64,000 nt of DNA. Origin: Saccharina japonica (Eukaryota > Sar > Phaeophyceae > Laminariales > Laminariaceae). The position numbers and the translations under genes were made by a program. Of this stretch, positions 11,801 to 23,600 are shown piece after piece; position 1 is the stretch's first letter; the number at the start of each line of letters is the position of its first letter. The notes beneath the pieces are model-generated. The model was not told the DNA's origin, searched no databases, and saw only the letters and a list, made by a program, of their open reading frames with translations. The DNA lies in the NCBI GenBank assembly GCA_008828725.1, contig MEHQ01001816.1, positions 62,001 to 126,000 of the forward strand, written 5' to 3'.

Positions 11801-14800
11801 ATTTTACTCTAGTATTCTTGTACGCTTTCACCGATCATTCGAAGTAAGTATTGGATTAGTTGAGGCCTCCTGCCCCAGCCAGTGGTCCTAGGTAGACCCA
11901 TACTTTCTTGGGCTCTTGAACTATATGTTGACCATCTGGCTGGGGTCAGATAACTCTTCCCTGTCCATTGTCTCACCCAAACTTACCGTACAACATCTCT
12001 ACCGCGGAGTGCACGCGGCAAAAACCTTCGTGATAGGCTGGGCAGTGGTAAATCGATGACTGCCGCGGAGTCAATGTCCCGCCGCCGTCTGGAGGCACCG
12101 TCGTGTTTTAGATCGGACACCACCGTCAAGCCCTGCTCGTGGTCGCCCTTGTACACTCCCATGACACTTCTTCCGTCTTCAAGCTCCTCCTGATCTTCAT
12201 GATACCGGCTACTACTGCCGCACTCGCCACAGATCTACCCGTATAGCGAAATTTGAGCGGCCCAAACACCGAGCCCCGCTGGAACGGGCTTGTTTTTTGG
12301 GCATCAGACGAACTATATATAATAGATAATAAAATGCTGTTCGGGTTGCACGAACAACCTTTGCGAAGGTACGATTCGGGTGCATTCGATGATATCGAGA
12401 TCCTCACGTGAGGAGCTCAAAATTAAAATAAATAAATACATCTATCTATTATATATAGTTCGTCTGATGCCCAAAAAACAATACTTTAATCAAGTAATCT
12501 TTGATGCCCACTTTATCATAGCAACTTAGAGTGGAGCAAAAAAAGCAAACAAAAAAAATATCCTTTTTTTTCTCCAACACATTCAAAGCACGCTCCTCCC
12601 TACGCCGGCATGCCCGGCACCGTCTTCTTATGTCGCAGGCTGGCATACTGTATAGACAACTCGTACGTGCGCCGTGCTTGTCATCGTGGCCACAGCGATT
12701 CGCGGCTGTTCTACGTACGAGTATTGCAGCAGTGCAGTTGCTTTGATGCCCAATTTTTTCAAATCAACCACAAATAGAACATATATTCTGCATGCGACGG
12801 TTGACTTTCGATCTCGATATAGACTCAGTCCACGACAAACTAACTTCGTACCGGGCAAGGCCAGCAAATGAGCATAGCGGCTTCGAAGGTATCATTACGA
12901 TTCGTAGTCTAGGGGGCACGCGCTTGCTTGCGGCGTCCGACGGTCTTGTTCAAAAACCTTCAAAAATTGTCTTTCTTGCGATCGGAGATCTTTGGTATTC
13001 TGTTTTGAACTCATCATCAGCCAAATGTGTTTTCACCAGATGCCTGATCGGCGCCCTCCACATATCATCAACAGAGGTGTGTGGACTGTGACACTAAGGT
13101 GGGTCGGAGGTCCTAACAGCGCGACGCGTTCAGAGTCCATGACGCAGTCGTTGGGTTTGTCGATCGATATGTCAAAATGTCAAACTTGAAAAATTGTGAT
13201 TTTTTTCTTGTATGATACGTACCTGGTCGTATATAAACCAAGTATCCCTGTCGAAATATGCGTACGTACGAATACGAGTACTTGACGTATGTACTCGTAT
13301 GTGCTGTCTGGTATGTACGAACCAGGTATCAACTACGCATCCCCGTCGTATATACGTACTCGTACGAGTATGAGTACGGGCTCAGATTCCGCTTGAGCCT
13401 GTGGCACTTTCCGTTCTTGTCTGTGTAACGTCGAGGAGACACGCCAGGTTGTTGGAGCATCCAGGCTCGACGACTCAGTTTGTACGATAAAGAGACGGAA
13501 ATCTTATGACAGGGGAATTTAGTGATACTTGCATGGGAGATCCCGATCTAGTCCACTATTGGTTTTTTCCATGGACTTCCGCGGAAGCTTCCATGGAAGC
13601 TTCCACCGCTTTCACGGAAACTTCCACCGCTTCCATGGAAGCTTCCATGGAAGCGGTGGAAGCTTCCGTGGAAGCGACGGAAGCTTCCATGGAAGCGTCG
13701 GAAGCTTTCATGGAAGCTTCCGCGGAAGTCCATGGAAATTTCCGTGGAAACTTCCATACTTCCACGGGGACGGTGTAAGCTTCCCCCAGGCCGTACGTGC
13801 TTCTGCGGAAGATGTCGACACTGCCGTCATGGAAGCTTCCGTGGAAGTATTCGTGGAAGCTTACCACCACTCGTCCACCAAAGAAAGGGTGATCCCATCA
13901 CACCCCTGATCCCACACAAACAGGCCCCGCCAGGATGTGTTCCCATAAGAGCCTTCTTAATAAAAACCGCGGAGTGAGGCGAAGCCGAATGGAGCCACCC
14001 TAGACCTGTCCAGGTGCGGAAGCTTCCATCGCTTCCGCGGAAGCTTCCATCGCTTCCGCGGAAGCTTCCGTCGCTTCCGCGGAAGCTTCCATCGCTTCCG
14101 TGGAAGCTTCCACGGAAGCGATGGAAGCTTCCGTGGAAACTTCCGCGCACTTCCACGAAAAAAATCAAAAGTGTGCCTTACCCGGAGATCCTCACGGTGA
14201 TCTCCGGATATGTGCAGGTTGGACGAGTTCGGGGCGGCTTTGAACACGAGCAGAGGAGGAGGGGATGTTGTTTAGGGGCCTTCAGAGACCCCGTCCGTTT
14301 CTAAAGCAGTGGTGCTTTCGTCGCGTACGGTGACAGGCGACGTACGTATCATATTATACGAGTACGACCAGAGCGAGGATGAACGGTACAATATCAGCAA
14401 ATATTAAAAGTAACAACCGCACTGCTGCGATACTCGTACGTAGAGCAGCCACGAATCACGAAGACAAGCACGGTGCACGTACGAGTTGTACTACAGTATA
14501 CCAACCTGCGACGTACGAAGATGGTGCCGGGCATGCCGGCGTAGGGAGAAGCGTGCGTTTTGAATGCGTGTGTGGGAGAAAAAACTGGATTATTTTTGTT
14601 TGCTTTTGCTCCACTCTAAGTTGCTATGATAAATTGCAAGTTGATAAATTGGACAAAACACTACTGTTTTGTAAGACTGTAAGTCTAAGTGACCCATCAA
14701 AACCATGCAAACACGCGCAATGGGGGATAAGGGGATCTATGGGTATGTCACTTCTGTTCGTCTTCCATCCATTATTCGATATTTGGGACTTACTGGTAGG

Positions 14801-16842
14801 GATATTGTACATGGTATATTAATAGTATTTTGTGAGGGTATTACCTACTGACCTATAGGGGTAAAATATCGATTAATTACCCAGCCCAGGGTAATCCTTA
14901 TAACACTCTCCCCCCCCGTGAACGGCGGAATATTTGGGACGTCGGTAGTCGGTACCGTATACGGCCGTACGTCGACCTACCCGCTTCGTTTCGATAGCTG
15001 GGGAACCATGGAGACGTGTTTTCTAGGGACGCACGCTCAAGCGTTTCTGTAAAAGAAACGTTCGAAGTGAGATTCGAACCCGTGTCCTCGACGATTACCT
15101 ACTTAGTTAGCTATAGGGGTAACATATCGACCAATTAACTAGCCAAGCGTAATCCTAACCCCCCCCGACAATATGTAGCGATATTACTAGTGTAAATTAC
15201 TGCTGCTGTGCCAACATGATGAAATCTCACATATTTCATTCACCCAGGCCCCAATAAGTCCACACCTATCATAAAACGGTGATTTGCAACCGCCGATACT
15301 ACCAAAACTAGGTGTCTTCAATTAGCCCTACACCTTCAACCTCCTCCCCGTTGACTTCCGAGGAAGCATCGAACGACAACCCTCTCTCCATATAATGTCC
15401 TTGTTTGCAACTGCTACATTTTGATGATTATCCCGCCTTGAGACAGAAACAAGCAATCCTTCGATATTTTTGCCCAAATAATCGTAAGTATTCTTGACAT
15501 CCGACAACAATGTGAAGCATGAGCATCAACGTTCATCACTCATAAGCACCCGAAAAAATAAAACAGAGAAAATAAATATTGTCCTTCCTTTTGAGTTATG
15601 TTTTGAATACGAGCCGCTCACACTTGTGGCCCTACCGCCGTGGGGGCGCGGGGGGGCCTTTTATTCCCTAGTACGTATATAAAATACCAGTAAATAAATA
15701 AATATCAATAATCCACCACCACCCCTGAAAGGTATTGCCCCTTGTGTCAAGCGACTGAGGGGTTGCACGGCCGCGTCACTTTATCAGCCAACTCTGGGGC
15801 CCCGGCTGTTCCAGGTTGGCGTGTCAGCGATCGGGTTACATCTACGGCGGATCACGGGATAACGACCCACACAGCCATATATATTCACACAATAATCGTG
15901 ACAGCCTGAAATCGAAATGACGCAGCACGCCTCACAACGCCCAGGTGAAAAAAAATGGACGAGAGTAGAGGAGAGCGAAGGCGTGCGTCGGCGCGTGCGC
16001 CCCGCCGACAACATACTCTTGCTTTAGGCGGTCCAGCCTCGGAAGCTATATCGCTCTCACGGTATCTTGGGTGGGCGTAGGGGTCCCTGAAACGCCACGG
16101 GTGAGACAGGGACGGCGACGGTGCCATCGAAGTCTTGAGCGTATCCTGCTATTTTTGGGTCGATCACTCGGTTTTTGATCGGGTTGGAGCATCGAGCTGG
16201 TTGAAAAATTGGGATTACGACCGCCATGGTTGGTTTTGAGGTGCCACCACCGGGTTACGCTGTGCTATGGTCTGTAGGCGTGGGCGCGGCTGTTGTCCCG
16301 GTGGCCTCGGGTTGTGGTTCGCGTGTTGTCGCCTCGGCCGTGGTCATCGATGTGGCCATGAAATACGCCAGGTTGTACAGGGAGCGTTTACCCACCAGGG
16401 ACATGTCGGTCCAAGTCGACCCAACTCCCATTTTTTGTTCGGATTCTATCCAGAAAAAGATCCTGGGACCTTCTTATTGTTTTTTTCGTCCAATTCAACT
16501 TGGATCTACCCAAAAATCCTACTTTTTTCCGAATTGAATTTGTTCTATCTCCATTAATATGGGCCCTAACCCAAAGTCGCCGGAATTAATTTTATATGTT
16601 GCAATATTTTTCGATTGTGTGCTTGTATGCTAATTCGTATGCAGTCGGATACATACGTGGATCGAAAAAGCCGGTTTTCGATAGGAGACACAATCGGGGA
16701 GTTTTTTCTACGGAATTCGTGGATTGGAGTTCACAATCGAAAAGGTTTTTGAAGGTCACCGCATCTCTCTCCACCCCTCTAAACACACGGTCACACCACC
16801 CAGCAGCAGCCTAAACACCTCTCCGATGCTGGGTTGACTGCT

Positions 16843-16874
<32 letters not shown>

Positions 16875-17607
16875 CGCAGTGAAGCACCCCCTAGAACCCA
16901 CGAGCAGGACACGAAGCAGTTTCAAATATCGTATCAACCGCCCGCAGGAAGAGCCCAAAAAACTGCAAAATCGATCCGATTGACGATAGGGAAGGCATCC
17001 CAGACACACCCCGTCGAATTTAGATAGGATCGGAAACCGAGTTTTTCGATCCTCTCAATCTGACGGCATAATAAATATAGCCTTAACGGGCGCACAAAAA
17101 AAAACGTTATCAACACCACACACCCCCCCCTATATTGGAGGGAAGAAACCGGACCGTTGTGATCCCAGAAAACAATAAGTCAAGTTTTTTTTTTTTTTTG
17201 TTATTTTTTTTTGGCGGTCACCAAAGCTGGCGGTCGAGTAGATCAATTGTGCGGGGTGGAGAACCTTTGTTCCGCATAAGGGGAATGGTCGTATCACGTA
17301 GTGTTAATATGGTAAGGCGTCCGCGAGGCAGTTACATAGTAAAACCCATTGCTGTCTCCGGAAGTAGCCACACCAGAAATTAAATTAACTCATTGAAGCT
17401 GTCGTCCATATGCAAGTCCGCCTCAGAGGCGGTTCTTAGCAGGATGCAGCTCACCCTCCATGCGACTCGCCCAATACCTCACGGCGTTTCGCGCTTGGTG
17501 CAAGCAATGTCTGCCTGGTTGGTGAAAACCCAACGCGCTCCGTCCCGGCATTGTAGGGATGCGAGGGTCTATGGTCATATGACTACGGCCGTGCACAACA
17601 TGAGTAC

Positions 17608-17663
<56 letters not shown>

Positions 17664-20600
17664 ACCAGCGAAAAAAAAAATAGGGGGGGTCTCTAAAACC
17701 AAGTTAAAAAAGGGAACAAAAAACGAAAAAAAATGGTTTTTGCTCATTTCGTCCTGTGATCACAGCGATCCGGTTTGTTTTTCATTCTGACCTTCCTAGG
17801 TGTGTGGTGTCGTTTTCTTTTTTTTTGTGCGCCCGCAATCCCCAAGTGATTGCTCATCGAGCAGCACTTTATTTCCCGCCAAAATCTTTTTTTTGGGTGC
17901 GGTTTAGAGTGTGGGGAGCCTCCGAAAAAACATGGTGCACCTCTGCCATAATAGCGTGCGTACCTCTGCCATAATACCTATGTGACAGCTCATCGTCCTG
18001 GTCCAGCAATCTGAACCCGCACGTTCAGTACTGCCACCCGTCATACGATACAGCAGCATTTTACTATTATTGCTGCTGGCTTCTACGAACTATGACAACC
18101 AGATGACTACTTACTGTGTCCCTGGCAGCGAATCGATAGACTACGTACTGGTTCCTGTTGTTGTGACGCAACGTATATATCTTTAGTAGGGGATAGTGAT
18201 ATGGTATTGCTACGCTAGCATAATTATGCGGTAAGGAACAAGCCCGACTACCGGAGCAGGTTGAGGCGTAGAGGTCGTTCGGTCACTCACAAGATTGATA
18301 CTCGATGTGTTATTTTATTACCGCGCTGGTTCCGTGCTGAGAGATTTCTGAGCACGCGGGCGAGCAAAGCATTGTTTACTCGTGCGTGTTTCATTAGAAA
18401 CACGCCACCTCAACAATAGAGGGGAAACGGGGACATGTACCATGAATACCATGACACAAGCCCACCCTGAAGGGCCGTCAGTATATGCAGATGCATAGAA
18501 ATCAAGAGGGTACAAAATCCATCCAGAAAAAATCTGAGAAATGGATCGAAGATAAGATACTGTGCTTCACAACCCTCTCCCACACCTCTATAACTTGCAA
18601 GGCGAAAGCCTGGTAAACCCGAAGGGAAAAAAACGAATCTGCAACTTACAGAAGGATACTCCTGAATACCATGACAATAGTGAGGACACCGACTGATGCA
18701 TCCATGGAAATATCTCGACGATCGAAAGTCTCTCCAGGTCCACCATTCATTGTCGTTGTGTTGTGACTATTGACTATCACATAGATGTATGTGTATGTGT
18801 TGTTTGGTGAATATTGGCTATAATTTTATATTTCGTATAATATCAAGTTCATTCCAGGGGGGTTGTCTTACTATTAATAAAGCAATATTACCATGTTATT
18901 TATAGTGTCCTGATTACAGTATACGGTACGCGTGCTTATACGCTCGACAACAGAATTATATGAGTTCCGCCGTGGCCTTAAAATAATGGCAACTTATAAC
19001 ACACATACATATACACATCATACCACACACATATACACACGTAGGAGAACCGTCCCTTCGCCGCTGACCATATGACAGACTAGTAGTGTCTGTCTGCAAA
19101 CTACACTGTTTACATTTACCATTAGACCATGTTCTCGCTCATACGTATAATACTTCGTTTATACATACTGTGGAATCTAACTACTAGTTCTAGCGTTGGA
19201 GGCTTGAAATAAGTTGGCTGCTTCATGTACATTGGGCGGGTACTATCGAGGGTTTTTGTTTGGCTCGTGTTAACGTTTTAATTTATTACCATAACGAATT
19301 TACAATTTACTTATAAATATGGACTCACCCCCGCTTCATGCCGCTCGCTGTCTACAGGTGCTCTTTCTATGCTAACGAGCAACGTCAATATCACCGGAAG
19401 TGAGGCAGGCTCCGGCAACCCATTCGACAGTGACGGTATGAAACTGGCCATACACTACGAATCTTGATTTCGCCCCCCCTTGTATGATCGCTCATGATCA
19501 GTCAGATCAGCCACTGTGTCGTCGTGTACGGAAAAAACCCCACGTGCACAAGCATGCCTTAGAAATCACTGATAGTGGGGCGTGCCGTTCTGCATCGTGG
19601 TGTCTTGGGCGGCATCCGAACACTGCTCTTGCGGTGGGGCACATGGGCAGATTTATCGTCGAAACAAACGTCCCTTGCATCGGGCGACCATATTGAACAA
19701 TGTTACGTACAGCCGACTACCCTCCTTTCTTACCGCTTGGTTCTTAACAAACTGAATACGCCAGAATTGACCGCACAGCAGTACACGTATGACAGCACTA
19801 TGTGGCGGCTGACGTCGAGGTGGCTATTGGGAGACTTGCCGCAGGGAGACGTAATTTATCGGGCGACAGGGCTGGACGGCTCTGCATGCATTTCCAATAA
19901 CGAGGGCGTGTTGAGATAACATCTATATGCGTGACCACAGCCGAACGTATTTGTTTTACGCTCTTCAACTGCACTGAAACGGCTAAGCTGTAAATACGGT
20001 GGGGGTTTGTTTTGGCGGTAGTACTGTGGTGTTGTGTATCATGGTTGTGCCCAGAACGCCTGTTGGTCAAATGTATCGTGGACGCAATAGCTTAGCCACG
20101 GTATGACAAGTTTACGCGGGAGAAAAAGCACTTGCCGTAGGGCTCGAAGAGCATCCGGATCACGTAACTCATAACCGGCGACACCACGTAAGAAATTTCC
20201 AGTGACGCCCTACGTAGGTAGGTAAATGAACTCGATCAACTCAGAGGCTGTGGCAGAGGTGAACTTCGGTATATTTTCATGGCTGCTAGTCGGCAATAAG
20301 TCGCGTTCGTTTGAATAATTGGCGTGTTTCGGTCCGTCTTTGTGAAGACTCCTCTCCCGGTAACGTACAGATATGGCCGAGCCGCCCAGAGGGATGGCCT
20401 TTGTGGGTGTTACAGTAGTAATGTGACCACTACAAGGGTAAAACGTTTGTACCCTAAGTTCATACCGTGGAGTGAAAACAACCGAAAACGTCCGAAACTA
20501 ACGAGCGGGGTCGTAGCGAGAAGCTTGAGTACGCACTCTTGCTTACAGTAGTCCTACAGAAGTCTTACAGTAATATCACAGAAGTGTCATGGTAGCGTTC

Positions 20601-23600
20601 CAGTAGTATTATAGTAAGGGGCTTAGGGTATAAAGTCTGGCTACGGAACAGTTTGTTTTATCTTACATCTAGCACGCCATCACCACGACAACAATTTTCC
20701 GTTATATGTGAGTCTACTGTGTATAGCTTTGAGCAGTCACAGACGCCCGCTGCATAACTATGCCTCCAACGATTTTCGCGGACTGCAGGTTCCCTCTACT
20801 CCGACCAAACTTCAACTGGGAGCGTAACCTTCATCGAGAATATCGCCACGGATAGAGGGGGCGCCATATACATGGCTCGTTATGTCGTGCTTCAAATCAT
20901 CAACGCCACATTTCGATCCAATCAGGCCCGAGCCGGCGGTGCTATTTTCCTCGCTTTCGGATTAGGCAGACAAGCAGAGTTCATCGCTTCTTTCTTTGGG
21001 GGCAACAAGGCTACAGATGGGGGCGCGGTTTACTTGTACACCGGCACAGGGGTTGACATATTCACAGAATGCATATTCCAAGATAATTCTGCAGGTAGGT
21101 CGCTAGACAGGCCCTAACTATTTTTATATTGGCTTGTCACACACCGCAGCATCCCATCATACTATTGCCGTGCTGCCCAGGTCCCAAACAACGTCATCAA
21201 TCGTGTGGTAGTTGAAGCAAACTGGTTGGCCTAATACTGGTAGCGCGTGCTGGGAATATCTGGTGTACAACGAAAGTGACCATTCACGAGCTGGTTCAAG
21301 CTAAAAGTCCTAACTCTTATCAGTCACGAATGCCGGTTGCAACATCTACTCCAATGTCACATATTTGGCGTCAAACTGACCGCCATGAACCGAAGTTGGA
21401 GTCCTAGGGGTGGCGCTGTATACCGGCGAAAATGTGCCCCTACCAACTACGGGCCTTGATAAAGGTCAGCAGCCGTGAGGCTTTTCCGTAGGAAGAAACG
21501 ATTTATTTTCCGTATGTTTCTAAACAAGCCGGTGCCCATGACTCCAAGGCATGTCTGTACAATGTTTCGCGCGAATCTCCCTACCTATGGGGCAGGGCGG
21601 GGATGAAGTGCTCTGGATCGCGAGACCATGATTCCAGATAGACAGACTGACCGTTTTTAATAGTATAGATGTGGAGTGCAATACGTTGGAAGAACAATCA
21701 GGCAGAAGCTGAGTGTGGACGAATTCGGTCGAACTCACAGACACTTCGTATTGCTGTTTTAGAAGATAGCATAGTTGTCGCTAAGAACTCGCGCAGCAAG
21801 GTATTAGTAACTGTCGTCAACTTGTGTGCACTGGTGAAAAACATTGGGGGTGGTCACACTGTTTCTATACTACTGCTGACCGTTGCGCGTTTGGTCCGTC
21901 AACAGTCTGAGCATAACCTCTTCAACCAACCTTGCTCTGAGCACAGGTAACTGTCCCAGCCTATTAGCCTATCGAACGGCGCCGGCTCGACGATGAGATC
22001 GACGATGCGTTTCGCCCGGCAGAGACGAACAAACGCCAATCCCTTGCACGCCTCTGTTTTGCCCGAATCTATCACTGCTATGGAAAGCATCTTCCCTTGC
22101 GATGTGTGTATAGTTCAAGCCCAACAGAGCTTTAGCGGCAGCTGTGCCCTAGTCATAGTACTTCCTTCGCCGTTTTTGCCGCACGACGACCATGTGGCTT
22201 CAAGGGGGGAAATTGGGCCACACCCTCTCTACATATCCTCATATGACCAAGGGGGCCCCGTGTACCCCTGAAATAGAACAACAACGTAGTGAAGTGGGTC
22301 TGGTGCCTGCCATTCCTCTGCATACACTATCTCAACTACTTCCCCGCGAATCCCATTGACCAGCCCCACTTCCTTCCGCAGGTTTTTGGTGAGCATAATA
22401 TTGGAGCCATTTGCCAAGAAACGTAGTTTCTCTAAACCCCCGGCCGCGTCCGACGGCGCACACTTTGCCGTTGCGGAGTTGTGGTTTGCGGCGGACTTGA
22501 GGACCGGATTCCCAATACCCCGTACTTTCTCGCCGTTGTATCGATTGATCTCGTTCTTGGAAAGTAAAAGCCTGGTCGCGTCTGCAAACCTAGCCTTTGT
22601 TTCGGCGTGTTTGTAGAACGGGGGCACGCGTCAAGAGCAATTGTCAATCCTTTTCGGTAAACATGCCATCTCTAGCTTTGCAATAAAGAGAATGGTGAGT
22701 TATATGGACGAATTGCTGTAGATCAAATGGCGTTGTTTGGTTTTATTTATGTTAATCCAGTGTCCGTTTACCCCCCCCCCCCCCCCCCCCCCCCCGATCA
22801 CACGACTACGGCTACGCATGACATTGTTTGTATTCGCCGCTGTAGAAGAGCGGTACATATATACTACACCATCACGGATACACACAAAACACAAAAAGAG
22901 TAGCCGCACCTTGTCACCAGCTGCACTCACACACACCAGGTACACTACAGGAGGTTGGCTGCACCAAACTGTCACCGGATGTACAGTACCTCTCACATGC
23001 ATACAGGCCGTATTGTTGCATCACACACTCGGGCCGTATCGTGTTGCAACATCGACTGCACCGCAAATTGTCGGGCAAACACATCGACGAGGCACTGTGT
23101 AACATCTCAGAACTAGAATGCCTCGTCACACAGTGGAAGCCCCCAATACCCGTAGACCTGTATGAAACTGCCGAGTACCACAGACCGACATGAGTACCCC
23201 CCCCCCCCCATCCTGGGACTCCAAACAAAACAAATATCAATTTTATATAAAAAGTGACGTGTCGTTTTTGTTTCCGAATACCTCTGCCCCACCTCTGCAA
23301 CATGTAAACTGCTCGATACGTCTCTATATCCAACAACTTGTGCAGAGTTTTCTGGCGGAGCAATCTTCCACACTGGATCCCTGCTAGTTTCCAACACCAG
23401 TTTTGTGGCAAACGTTGTTGACAAAGACGGGCCGGCAATTATGAGCATTGGGCTGCTGAAAGTACTTTCCAACGTGTCCTTCTTGGACAATACGTACCGG
23501 TGCCCTGCCGGGAAGTACGGTTATATCCTTGACACGAATCAGGTGAGGGATACGGGAGCGAATACACCATGATTCGAAACCTGTAAAGTACACCAGCACA

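Larger units (their letters stand above)
8816..19357 (+). other. Candidate 10.5-kb intron loaded with inserted elements
   Basis: This lies between exons e and f of the PMP-type gene. It holds the foldback element 9154-11152, short direct and inverted repeats, the element 12512-14633, a tRNA-like segment near 15070-15165, a CAG-bearing element at 16629-17082 and a C54 homopolymer at 17609-17662. From 17663 to 19357 I see only low-complexity and AT-rich sequence. Phase agreement between exons e and f supports a single intron, but undetected exons are possible. Confidence 0.5.

Noticed and set aside
13506-14304. Several Gly/Ser/His/Phe- or Leu/Pro/Lys-rich frames on both strands
   Set aside because: All derive from the GGAAGCTTCC array, which is open in many frames because of its composition.
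17393-17683. Proline-rich C-terminal frame
   Set aside because: The proline run is the C54 homopolymer; the rest has no homology signal.
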